Source: Tyzzerella sp. An114 (lineage in GTDB: Bacteria > Bacillota > Clostridia > Lachnospirales > Anaerotignaceae). Taken from it: a stretch of DNA of 64,000 bases. Numbering within the stretch: position 1 is the stretch's first letter; every line of letters starts with the position of its first letter. The stretch lies in contig NZ_NFLT01000004.1 of assembly GCF_002161055.1 (NCBI RefSeq), forward strand, positions 186,001 through 250,000. Reading direction: 5' to 3'. A model generated the notes under the pieces. The model was not told the DNA's origin, did no database searches, and was given only the letters and a program-made list of their open reading frames with translations. Of this stretch, positions 7,946-16,351 are shown piece by piece. Position numbers and translations under genes: made by a program.

Positions 7946-8989
7946 TTATATTGTCTCAAAAGTATATACTGTTTCTTGATGATATTTTTCACCTTTTTTA
8001 AGTATTCCGCTAGGGAAATTTTCTTTATTTACAGCGTCAGGGAAATTTTGAGTTTCAAGACAGAAACCATCTCTCTCATTAAATGGTGTATTATCTTTTC
8101 CCTTTACAACATCATCAATATAGTTTCCTGTATAGAACTGTACTCCTGGCTGTGTTGTGTATGCTTTCATAAGTATACCGCTTTTTTCATCAATAGCTTC
8201 AGCAAAAAGTCTAAGTTCTCCATAATTTCCCTTTATAACCCAGTTTGTATCATAGCCTTTTCCGAATTTAGTCTGGTCAAAATCAGCATCAATGTCTTTT
8301 CCTATTGCTTTAAACTCTCTGAAATCCATAGGAGTATTGTTTACAGGTAAAATTTCTCCTGTTGGTATAGAGTTTATATCGTTTGGTGTGTAGTAATCAC
8401 AGTAAAGTTTAAGTTTTGTGTCAACCATACTTCCGGCTTTGTATCCTGAAAGATTGAAATAACTGTGGTTTGTTATATTTATTGGAGTATCATCACTTGA
8501 TATGGCATCATAAACTATTTTTATGCCATTGTCGTCAAAAGTATATGTAACAGTAAGTTTTAATTCTCCTGGATAGTTTTCGTCTCCATCAGGACTTGTT
8601 AAATATAAAATAACTGTATTTTCATCTTTTAACTCATAGTCAAATACACGTCTGTCAAAACCTTCTTTTCCACCATGAAGATGATTTTCTCCGTTATTTA
8701 TATATAATGAATATTCTTTATTGTTTAATGTAAATTTACCTTTAGCAATTCTGTTGGCAACTCGTCCAACAACAGCTCCCATATATTTGTCATGGTCTTC
8801 ATAGTCTTTTACTGTGTCATATCCTAAAACAACATCAATAAAATCATTATTTTTGTTTTTTACTACAAGGGACTGTATTATACCCCCATAATTTAGTATT
8901 TTTACGTATTCCTTTTTACTATTTGATATTTTAAAACAAAAAACATCTTCACCTTTTATAGTTTTACCAAAAAATTCTTTTGTAATCAT
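7946..8989 (-). CDS. galM: Aldose 1-epimerase (galactose mutarotase)
   Basis: A 347-residue cytoplasmic enzyme that interconverts alpha- and beta-anomers of galactose before phosphorylation. Key motifs: GGRVANRI-type 'GRVANRIAKG' near residue 65, 'NNGENHLHGGKEGFDRRVF' (the first active-site His in HLHGG), 'NITNHSYFNLSG' (second His), 'DTNWV' and the C-terminal 'LETQNFPDAVN' with the catalytic Glu in 'LETQ'. Length is standard. It follows galK by 22 bases on the same strand with its own AAGAGGT site, so the two form a galKM operon. Confidence 0.95.
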   Translation of the reverse strand: MITKEFFGKTIKGEDVFCFKISNSKKEYVKILNYGGIIQSLVVKNKNNDFIDVVLGYDTVKDYEDHDKYMGAVVGRVANRIAKGKFTLNNKEYSLYINNGENHLHGGKEGFDRRVFDYELKDENTVILYLTSPDGDENYPGELKLTVTYTFDDNGIKIVYDAISSDDTPINITNHSYFNLSGYKAGSMVDTKLKLYCDYYTPNDINSIPTGEILPVNNTPMDFREFKAIGKDIDADFDQTKFGKGYDTNWVIKGNYGELRLFAEAIDEKSGILMKAYTTQPGVQFYTGNYIDDVVKGKDNTPFNERDGFCLETQNFPDAVNKENFPSGILKKGEKYHQETVYTFETI

Positions 8990-9016
8990 TATTATTACCT
9001 CTTTTAATTATTATAA

Positions 9017-10294
9017 TTATTGTAATTTAAGCTCTATTCCGCCAACAGGTCTTATAGAGAGAACATAGCATTTATCTTTACCAAAAACTTCTTCCATAGA
9101 TTTTTTAAACTCTGAAAGCATATCGTTTGGAACAAAAGCCTGTATTGTTCCTGCAAATCCTCCTCCATGAACACGATAAGCTCCTTTTCCCTTTAAAAGT
9201 TTTTCGCATAACATAAGGGCAAGAGATATTCCCTGCTCACTAGGGTTTATACATGAAAATACGTTCTGTAAATACATATATGAAGAATGTCCCGACTCTA
9301 TTATTAAATTTTTAAATTCTTCAAAATTATTATTTTTAAGAGCTAAAACTTCTTTAGGAACTCTCTCATCATCATCATAAAAATGAGCGGCACGAAGAAT
9401 TGCTCTATCTCCATAGACTTCACGAAGTTTTCCTATATTTTTATAAAAAACTTCTTTAGGAACTTCTCTCAAAACATTTTTATTGAAAAACTTTGCAACA
9501 GATTTCATTTCTTTAGGAACAGAAGCATAATCAGGAGTTAAATCTGCATGATTTCCGCCTGTGTCTATTATACAAAGAGAGTATCCACAGGAAGCAAAAT
9601 CAAAATCTATTTTTTCTACAATAGGATTTTCATTATCTTTAAAATCTATTGTTACAAAACCTCCCACAGATGATGCTGTTTGGTCCATAAGACCACAAGG
9701 CTTTCCAAAGTAAACATTTTCTGCATACTGTCCTATTTGAGCTATTTTTACAGCTGTTTCTTTACCTTCACAGAACATTTCATTTAATATTGTTCCAATC
9801 ATAACTTCAAAAGCAGCTGATGATGATAACCCTGAGCCTTTCAAAACATTTGATGTCATATAAGCGTCAAAACCTTTTATATTATAACCCATATTTTTGA
9901 AAGATGCACTTATTCCTCTTATAAGTGAAAGAGTTGTATTGTACTCTTTTTTGTTTACACTAAGGTCTTCAAGATTTACAATGTTTAGTTTGTAGCCTTC
10001 ACTTTTTACTTTTATTATATTGCTGTCATTAGGTGATACAACAGCTATTATATCAAGGTTAACACTTCCAGCAAGGACACGACCATGCTGATGGTCTGTA
10101 TGATTTCCACCTATCTCTGTTCTTCCTGGTGCAGAAAAAAGTCTTATTTCTCTGTTCTCTCCAAATGTTTTTTCAAAATCTTCAACAGCTTTATAAAATC
10201 TTTCGGCATAAAATTTACTTCCCTCATTGTCTGTACAATATATATATGAAAGCTGTTTTAAGAAGCTCTCAGAAAAGAATAAATTTTTATCCAT
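9017..10294 (-). CDS. galK: Galactokinase
   Basis: A 425-residue GHMP kinase that phosphorylates alpha-D-galactose at C1 with ATP. The galactokinase signature 'GRTEIGGNHTDHQHG' is complete near residue 50; the ATP loop 'LKGSGLSSSAAFEV' is near 135; the C-terminal 'RVHGGGFAGTIQAFVP' is present. AAGGAAGG stands 6-7 bases before the ATG. It is the first gene of galKM and is divergent from the mgl transporter genes, with 371 bases between them. No galT or galE is in this window. Longer than the ~390 residues of Bacillus GalK, mainly by its N-terminal and middle insertions. Confidence 0.95.
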   Translation of the reverse strand: MDKNLFFSESFLKQLSYIYCTDNEGSKFYAERFYKAVEDFEKTFGENREIRLFSAPGRTEIGGNHTDHQHGRVLAGSVNLDIIAVVSPNDSNIIKVKSEGYKLNIVNLEDLSVNKKEYNTTLSLIRGISASFKNMGYNIKGFDAYMTSNVLKGSGLSSSAAFEVMIGTILNEMFCEGKETAVKIAQIGQYAENVYFGKPCGLMDQTASSVGGFVTIDFKDNENPIVEKIDFDFASCGYSLCIIDTGGNHADLTPDYASVPKEMKSVAKFFNKNVLREVPKEVFYKNIGKLREVYGDRAILRAAHFYDDDERVPKEVLALKNNNFEEFKNLIIESGHSSYMYLQNVFSCINPSEQGISLALMLCEKLLKGKGAYRVHGGGFAGTIQAFVPNDMLSEFKKSMEEVFGKDKCYVLSIRPVGGIELKLQ

Positions 10295-10332
10295 AATTAA
10301 CCTTCCTTTCCTTAATTTAATATACTATTTTT

Positions 10333-10362
10333 ATTATTGAACAACATTTGTCTATATGTCAA
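10333..10362 (-). promoter_or_regulatory. Predicted galKM promoter
   Basis: On the minus strand: TTGACA (10357-10362), 18-base spacer, AATAAT (10333-10338). The -35 is perfect, the -10 weak. The rest of the 371-base galK-mglB gap is very AT-rich; several TATAAT-like strings occur on the plus strand (for example 10564-10569), but none has a good -35. Confidence 0.45.
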
Positions 10363-10613
10363 TGGTATTGAAGAATTTTATATTATTTTGAAAGAATTAT
10401 AATATCTGTTGTATATAATATTATAGTAAAATATTGTTGTATTATGAAATAAATCAAAATTAAACAAATAAAAACATTAAAATTCTTCAAAAATATAAAA
10501 AGTGTATAGAATTTTAATATAAAAGAAAAGAATATTATATGGATTTTAGAGTGGTTCATAATATATAATATATTCATCAAGAAACGACGGGACAGACTAA
10601 AGTTCCTGTTCCC

Positions 10614-10630
10614 AAACACATTCTGTGTTT
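10614..10630. repeat. Inverted repeat in the mglB leader
   Basis: AAACACA-TTC-TGTGTTT: perfect 7-base arms, 35 bases before the mglB start. Could be a small leader hairpin or an operator; no T run follows as in a terminator. Confidence 0.4.
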
Positions 10631-10665
10631 AAAATACTTATTTATTTCTAGGGAGGTTTTTTATT

Positions 10666-11739
10666 ATGAAAAGAAGATTACTCGCAATTTCAATGGCCGC
10701 TCTCATGGTTGCTGGTGTATTTGCTGGCTGTGGTTCTTCAGATAATTCAGCTGACGGTGGAAATGCTCAGACAACTACTGAGGGCGAAGAAGCTGTTGAT
10801 GTTTCAATTGGTACATGTATTTACAAATTTGACGATACATTCATGACAGGTGTTCGTAATAACATGGAAGCTAAAGCTAAAGAGCTTGGTGCTGAAATCT
10901 CTATAATGGACTCTCAGAACAAACAGCCTACACAGAATGAGCAGGTTGACGGATTTATTACAAAAGGTGTTACAGCTCTTGCAGTTAACCCTGTTGACCG
11001 TACAGCTGCTGGCCCAATCGTAGAAAAAGCTAAAGCTGAAGACCTTCCTGTTGTATTCATTAACAGAGAGCCAGAAGCTGAAGTAATGCAGAGCTATGAC
11101 AAAGTTTGGTACGTTGGTGCTAAAGCTGAAGAATCAGGAACAATGTCTGGTGAAATCATTGCTGAGTACTGGAATGCTCATCCAGAAGCTGACAAAAACG
11201 GAGACGGCGTTCTTCAGTATATTATGATTACAGGTGAACCTGGACATCAGGACGCTACATTAAGAACAGAATACTCTGTAAAAGCTATTACAGATGCTGG
11301 TATCAAAGTTGAAGAAATCGCTAACGATACAGCTAAATGGGATAAAGTTCAGGCTACTGACCTTACAAAAGCTCTTATTTCATCAAAAGGTATAGATTCT
11401 ATTGAAGCTATAATTTGTAATAATGATGATATGGCATTAGGTGCTATCGAAGCTCTTAAAGCTGAAGGTTATAACACTGGCGATGCTACAAAATATATCC
11501 CTGTTGTAGGTGTTGACGCTACTGCTCCTGCTCTTGAAGCTATGGCTAATGGTTCACTCCTTGGAACAGTTCTCAATGACGGTGAGAACCAGGGTATTGC
11601 TGCTACAAATATAGCTGTTGCTGCATCACAGGGTAAAGAAATAAGCAAAGATACTATTGGATATGATGTAACAGATGGAAAATACGTTTGGATTCCATAC
11701 GTAAAAGTTACAGCTGACAACTATCAGGATTTCCAGTAA
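10666..11739 (+). CDS. mglB: Galactose/methyl-galactoside ABC transporter, substrate-binding lipoprotein
   Basis: A 357-residue exported lipoprotein. The N-terminus has a basic start, hydrophobic core and lipobox ending in AGCGSS (Cys 22). The mature part is a periplasmic-binding fold of the ribose/galactose type: 'VNPVDRTAAGPIV', 'VFINREPE', an EF-hand-like calcium loop 'DKNGDGVLQY' and 'GEPGHQDATLRTEYS', and 'NNDDMALGAIEAL'. The calcium loop and the RDN-type sugar contacts are typical of MglB rather than RbsB. A strong GGGAGG site precedes ATG. It leads mglBAC, and a hairpin after the gene probably keeps its mRNA in excess over mglA-mglC. It lies opposite galKM, so galactose is the likely substrate. 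Confidence 0.92.
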   Translation: MKRRLLAISMAALMVAGVFAGCGSSDNSADGGNAQTTTEGEEAVDVSIGTCIYKFDDTFMTGVRNNMEAKAKELGAEISIMDSQNKQPTQNEQVDGFITKGVTALAVNPVDRTAAGPIVEKAKAEDLPVVFINREPEAEVMQSYDKVWYVGAKAEESGTMSGEIIAEYWNAHPEADKNGDGVLQYIMITGEPGHQDATLRTEYSVKAITDAGIKVEEIANDTAKWDKVQATDLTKALISSKGIDSIEAIICNNDDMALGAIEALKAEGYNTGDATKYIPVVGVDATAPALEAMANGSLLGTVLNDGENQGIAATNIAVAASQGKEISKDTIGYDVTDGKYVWIPYVKVTADNYQDFQ

Positions 11740-11792
11740 TAAATTATAATTAAAGACCTTTTGGCGGTTGCTTAATATAGGTTAAATTTTAA

Positions 11793-11820
11793 TGGAACGG
11801 TTAAATTTTTAACCGTTCCA
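11793..11820 (+). terminator. Intercistronic hairpin between mglB and mglA (leaky terminator or mRNA stabiliser)
   Basis: 11-base perfect arms TGGAACGGTTA (11793-11803) and TAACCGTTCCA (11810-11820), then TATTTTT. It sits in a 108-base gap inside the operon; such hairpins commonly set a high binding-protein to ATPase ratio. Confidence 0.75.
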
Positions 11821-11847
11821 TATTTTTGGAAGAAGGGGGTTAAGCAT

Positions 11848-13350
11848 ATGGGCGAATATGTCCTGGAAATGAATAATATCGTTAAGGTTTTCCCCGGTGT
11901 TAAAGCCTTAGATGGAGTAACACTTAAAGTAAGACCAGGAACAGTACATGCTCTCATGGGAGAGAATGGTGCTGGAAAATCAACTCTTATGAAATGTCTT
12001 TTCGGTATTTATCATGAAGATGGCGGAGAAATTATATTAGACGGCAAAAAAGAAAATATAAACACTTCAAAACAAGCTCTTGAGCTTGGTGTATCAATGA
12101 TACATCAGGAGTTACACCCAATAGCATACAGACCGGTTATGGAAAATATATGGCTTGGCAGATTTCCTATGAAAGGTATTGCCGTAGACCATAAAAAAAT
12201 GTATAAACAGACAAAAGAACTTTTTAAGAAAATTGAACTCGACATTGACCCTGCTGCACTTGCTGGAACACTTTCAGCTTCACAGTTGCAGCTCGTTGAA
12301 ATAGCAAAAGCAGTAAGTTATAATTCAAAAGTTATTATTATGGACGAACCTACATCTTCTCTTACAGAAAATGAGGTTGAGCACTTATTTAAAATCATAA
12401 ATCAGTTAAGGTCAGAAGGTCGTTCTATAATATACATATCTCATAAAATGGAAGAAATTCTTAAAATATCTGACGAAGTTACAATCATGCGAGACGGTAC
12501 ATATGTAGGAACTTGGCCTTCAGCAGAACTTACAACAGACCTTATTATAAATCGTATGGTTGGTCGTGACCTTACAAACAGATTTCCACCAAAAACATAT
12601 AAAACAAGTGATGAACCTATAATGGAAGTTAATAATCTTACAGCTACAAATCCTAAGAGCTTTAAAGATGTAACATTTACACTTAGAAAAGGCGAAATAT
12701 TAGGAATTGGTGGACTTGTTGGAGCTCAGAGAACAGAGCTTGTTGAGGCTATATTCGGTCTTAGAGGAATAGAGTCCGGAACAATAAAAGTTCATGGTGA
12801 AGATTATAAAGCAAAATCAGTTGCAGATGCTAAAAAACATAAAATAGCCCTTCTTACAGAGGAAAGACGTGCAACAGGTATATTTGGTGTTCTTTCTGTT
12901 CTTGACAATACAGTTATTGCAAGCCAGAAAAACTATGCACATATGGGAGTTTTACAGGGAGCAAAAAGACGTGAGGCTGCTGTTACATCAAACAAAAAGC
13001 TCAACACAAAAACAGCTTCTATGGAAACTCTTATAAAGAACCTTTCAGGTGGTAACCAGCAGAAAGTGCTTCTTGCAAGATGGCTTCTCACAGACCCTGA
13101 TATACTTATACTTGATGAGCCTACTCGTGGTATCGATGTTGGTGCTAAGTATGAAATATATACAATTATGCAATCTCTTGCAGCTCAGGGCAAAGCTATT
13201 ATTATGATTTCATCAGAAATGCCAGAGCTTCTTGGTATGAGTGATAGGGTTATGGTTATGAGTGCCGGAAGAAATGCCGGAATACTTAATAAAGAAGATG
13301 CTGACCAGGTAGAAGTTATGCGTCTTGCTACGAAATATTTGGAGAGTTAA
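11848..13350 (+). CDS. mglA: Galactose/methyl-galactoside ABC transporter, ATP-binding protein (two NBDs)
   Basis: A 500-residue tandem ATPase that drives the MglC permease. The first nucleotide-binding domain has Walker A GENGAGKST (near residue 38), Q-loop 'MIHQEL', signature 'LSASQLQLVEIAKA' and Walker B 'VIIMDEPTSSL'. The second has a degenerate Walker A 'GLVGAQRTEL' but intact signature 'LSGGNQQKVLLARWL' and Walker B 'LILDEPTRGIDVG'; that asymmetry is normal for the CUT2/carbohydrate-uptake class. AGAAGGGGG lies 8 bases before ATG 11848. It precedes mglC by 21 bases. Confidence 0.93.
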   Translation: MGEYVLEMNNIVKVFPGVKALDGVTLKVRPGTVHALMGENGAGKSTLMKCLFGIYHEDGGEIILDGKKENINTSKQALELGVSMIHQELHPIAYRPVMENIWLGRFPMKGIAVDHKKMYKQTKELFKKIELDIDPAALAGTLSASQLQLVEIAKAVSYNSKVIIMDEPTSSLTENEVEHLFKIINQLRSEGRSIIYISHKMEEILKISDEVTIMRDGTYVGTWPSAELTTDLIINRMVGRDLTNRFPPKTYKTSDEPIMEVNNLTATNPKSFKDVTFTLRKGEILGIGGLVGAQRTELVEAIFGLRGIESGTIKVHGEDYKAKSVADAKKHKIALLTEERRATGIFGVLSVLDNTVIASQKNYAHMGVLQGAKRREAAVTSNKKLNTKTASMETLIKNLSGGNQQKVLLARWLLTDPDILILDEPTRGIDVGAKYEIYTIMQSLAAQGKAIIMISSEMPELLGMSDRVMVMSAGRNAGILNKEDADQVEVMRLATKYLES

Positions 13351-13371
13351 AAAGAAAGAGAGGGGTAAACA

Positions 13372-14613
13372 ATGGAAGAAAAATCAATGTCTTTTAAAAA
13401 GTTTTATACTTCCTTTACTATAATAGGTGCTGTTATTGCTATATTTGGTGTTATTTTTCACTTTTTACAGACATCTAATGGTTGGAAGAAATTATATGAC
13501 CTTCCTTGGTTTATAGTTATAATAGGTGTATTTATAGCAGGATATTCCATATTTAAAAATTTAACAAACAAAAATGAAGATGCTGTTGTTGATATGTCCA
13601 GCAGAGCTATAAAAATGTTCTTTTTGAATAATGGTATTAAAATAGCTCTTGGTATTATGGTTATCATAATTATGATTATAGAGCCTAACTTTATGAAACT
13701 TAAAGTTTTAAGAGATATTCTTGCTCAGGCTTCTCCAAGAATGATTATTGCTCTTGGTATTTGTTTCACACTTTTAATTGCAGGTACAGACCTTTCAGCT
13801 TGTCGTATGGTTGGTCTTGCAGCTGTTATATCAGCTTCAATGATGCAGAACCCAGATTATGCAAATAGATTTTTCCCAGACCTTCCACATCTTCCAGTTA
13901 TAGTTCCTATTATACTTGCAATACTTGCTTGTATGATATTTGGTCTTTTAAATGGTTTCTTAGTTGCTCGTTTTGATATGCATCCATTCATAGCAACACT
14001 TGCTACACAGGTTATTATTTATGGTGCTTGTTCATTATACTTCGATATGCCTCCAAACAACTCACAGCCTATCGGTGGTATCAGAAGTGATTTCTCAGCT
14101 ATTGGACAGACATTATTATGGAAGGATAAACTTCCTTCAAATATAGGTGGTATTCCAATACTTATTCCTATTGCTCTTTTATTTATAATTGTAATATGGT
14201 TTGTACTTAATAAAACAGTATTCGGTAAAAACGTATATGCTATCGGTGGTAACAGAGAAGCCGCTGTTGTATCAGGTATAAACGTTCCTATGACAATAGT
14301 AGGTATTTTCGTTCTTGCATCAGCTCTTTATGGTGTTGGTGGTGTTCTTGAAGCAGCGAGAACAGCCGGTGCTACAAATAACTATGGTGTTGGATACGAG
14401 TTGGACGCTATCGCAGCCTGCGTTGTTGGTGGTGTTTCTCTTAATGGTGGTGTTGGTAAGGTTTCTGGTATTATAATCGGTGTTCTTATATTCACTATTA
14501 TTCAGTACGGATTGCAGTTCATTGGTGTAAATGCTATGTGGCAGCAGGTTATAAAAGGTGTTATTATAGCTGTTGCTGTTGCTATCGACCTTTCAAAATA
14601 CCGTGGAAAATGA
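13372..14613 (+). CDS. mglC: Galactose/methyl-galactoside ABC transporter, permease
   Basis: A 413-residue membrane protein of the BPD_transp_2 (CUT2) type with about 10 segments. Recognisable parts are 'LRDILAQASPRMIIALGICFTLLIAGTDLS' split by loops, 'MHPFIATLATQVI' and 'GKNVYAIGGNREAAVVSGINV', the conserved cytoplasmic EAA-like loop, and 'AIAACVVGGVSLNGGVGKVSG'. The N-terminal ~100 residues, with two extra hydrophobic stretches and a charged loop, exceed E. coli MglC (~336) and RbsC lengths; such extension is common in clostridial MglC. GAGAGGGG precedes ATG 13372. A strong terminator follows. Confidence 0.92.
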   Translation: MEEKSMSFKKFYTSFTIIGAVIAIFGVIFHFLQTSNGWKKLYDLPWFIVIIGVFIAGYSIFKNLTNKNEDAVVDMSSRAIKMFFLNNGIKIALGIMVIIIMIIEPNFMKLKVLRDILAQASPRMIIALGICFTLLIAGTDLSACRMVGLAAVISASMMQNPDYANRFFPDLPHLPVIVPIILAILACMIFGLLNGFLVARFDMHPFIATLATQVIIYGACSLYFDMPPNNSQPIGGIRSDFSAIGQTLLWKDKLPSNIGGIPILIPIALLFIIVIWFVLNKTVFGKNVYAIGGNREAAVVSGINVPMTIVGIFVLASALYGVGGVLEAARTAGATNNYGVGYELDAIAACVVGGVSLNGGVGKVSGIIIGVLIFTIIQYGLQFIGVNAMWQQVIKGVIIAVAVAIDLSKYRGK

Positions 14614-14628
14614 TTATAATGCAATTTT

Positions 14629-14655
14629 AAGAGTATCCTTCGGGATACTCTTTTT
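14629..14655 (+). terminator. Rho-independent terminator of mglBAC
   Basis: Arms AAGAGTATCC (14629-14638) and GGATACTCTT (14643-14652) with a TTCG tetraloop and T run. A TATAAT at 14675-14680 just beyond is a probable -10 of the following sensing module, but its -35 overlaps the T run and is weak. Confidence 0.9.
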
Positions 14656-14720
14656 GTTGTTTTATGGTTTATGATATAATGTTTTTACAGTAAATTTAAA
14701 AGGATTTTTGGGAGGCAAAA

Positions 14721-16337
14721 ATGAGTCTTTATAAAGTTATAATTGCAGACGATGAAGAAGAATTGAGAAACGGTATAATAAGAAAAATAGATTGGTTTGG
14801 AAATGGTTTTGAGGTTGTAGGTTCAGCGGAAAATGGTCAAGAGGCCTATGAACTTTGTGAAAAATACCGTCCTGATTTGGTTATTACAGACATAAAAATG
14901 CCTTTTATGACAGGGCTTGAACTGGGAGAGAAACTTTACAATAAAATGCCTCATACAAAGGTTGTAATATTTTCAGGCTTTGATGACTTTGAATATGCTC
15001 AAAGAGCCATAAAAATAAGTGCCTATGAATATATGTTAAAACCTGTGGACTCTGTTAAACTTACAGAACTTCTCAAAAAAATAAAAGAACAACTTGATAA
15101 TGAGTTTTTTGAAAAAAGAAATATAGAGCTTTTGCGTGAAAGCTATAAAAAAAGTCTTCCTATTCTTCAGCAACAGTTTTTAACTCGTTTGATAGAAGGT
15201 AGAGTTGATAAAGATAAAGTTATGGATTTAGCTATACAATATGAATTAGAGTTGTGGTCTAATTTTTGGTGTGTATCCGTTGTACATGCAGAGTTTAACT
15301 CTGATACAAGCACAGGAGAGGTTATAACATTTAAAAATGATATGGAGCTTGTTCCTTTATCTTTACAAACTATTGTTGATGAAAATCTCAAAAATTTTTG
15401 CGATTTCAAAAGTTTTTTATATAATGAGGAAGTTGTTATTATTGCAAAATTCGATAGAGAAAATCAGATAATGGATTTTATTGATGAAATGCAAAAGATA
15501 TGTAGAACATCAAAACATTTCCTTGAAATGTCTGTTTCTGCTGGTATAGGCGTTGTTTGTAATACAATAACCGGCATAAAAAATTCATATAATGGGGCAA
15601 AAACAGCCCTTGATTATAGAGTTATAATGGGTGATAAAGCTCTTTATATAAGTGATATTGAACCGGATTTCTCTAAACAGTTACAGTTTGATGAAGATGA
15701 TGCAAGAATACTTTTGAATGCAATAAAACTTGAAGGCAGTGAAAGTATTAAAAATGCTGTAATGTCTATAATAAATAAATTTAAAGATTATAGAGTTACA
15801 AAAAGCCAGTATCAAATATATTTGACAGAGCTTTTATCTGAGCTTTTTAAAATTGTTAGAAGCTATAATCTTGACTCTAAAGAGATTTTTGGAAAAGATT
15901 TTAAAGGATATTTTGACCTTGGAGATTTTGAGTCCCTTGATGATTTGGGCGGTTGGATATTTGAAGCCTGTTATAAAATAAGTCTTATGATAAAACGTGA
16001 AAGAATGGACTCTGCAAAACTTCTTGCAGACAGAACAAAAGAATTTATAAAAGAACATTATATGGAAAGTGACATTTCTGTTGAAACTTTATGTAATTAT
16101 CTCCATGTAAGTCCAGCTTATTTTTCAACAATATTTAAAAAAGAAACAGGTGTAAGTTTTATAACATATCTTACAGATTTGAGAATGGAGGAAGCTATAA
16201 AACTTTTAAATACTACTGATGATAAAACATATATAATATCATCTAAAGTTGGATATACAGAGCCTAACTATTTCAGTTATGTGTTTAAAAAACATTTTGG
16301 TGTTTCACCTTCAAAATATAGAAGTACATCAAAATAA
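14721..16337 (+). CDS. AraC-type response regulator (YesN-like)
   Basis: A 538-residue two-component regulator. Residues 1-120 are a receiver domain: acidic pair in 'IADDEEELRNG', phospho-acceptor Asp in 'PDLVITDIKMPFMTG' (D55), and Lys in 'YMLKPVD'. The middle ~300 residues carry no motif I recognise. The C-terminal ~100 residues are an AraC helix-turn-helix pair ('ISVETLCNYLHVSPAYFSTIFKK' start and 'SSKVGYTEPNYFSYVFKKHFG'). GGGAGG precedes ATG 14721. It heads a four-gene unit with a YesM-like kinase and two sugar-binding proteins, directly after mglBAC, so mgl and gal genes are the likely targets. Confidence 0.9.
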   Translation: MSLYKVIIADDEEELRNGIIRKIDWFGNGFEVVGSAENGQEAYELCEKYRPDLVITDIKMPFMTGLELGEKLYNKMPHTKVVIFSGFDDFEYAQRAIKISAYEYMLKPVDSVKLTELLKKIKEQLDNEFFEKRNIELLRESYKKSLPILQQQFLTRLIEGRVDKDKVMDLAIQYELELWSNFWCVSVVHAEFNSDTSTGEVITFKNDMELVPLSLQTIVDENLKNFCDFKSFLYNEEVVIIAKFDRENQIMDFIDEMQKICRTSKHFLEMSVSAGIGVVCNTITGIKNSYNGAKTALDYRVIMGDKALYISDIEPDFSKQLQFDEDDARILLNAIKLEGSESIKNAVMSIINKFKDYRVTKSQYQIYLTELLSELFKIVRSYNLDSKEIFGKDFKGYFDLGDFESLDDLGGWIFEACYKISLMIKRERMDSAKLLADRTKEFIKEHYMESDISVETLCNYLHVSPAYFSTIFKKETGVSFITYLTDLRMEEAIKLLNTTDDKTYIISSKVGYTEPNYFSYVFKKHFGVSPSKYRSTSK

Positions 16338-16351
16338 AGGCGGTGATTTTA

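Noticed and set aside
10383-10630. Plus-strand mglB promoter among several TATAAT-like strings in the galK-mglB gap
   Set aside because: TTGAAA at about 10389 and TATAAT at 10564-10569 are not at proper distances from good partners; in such AT-rich DNA these strings occur by chance, so no promoter was called.
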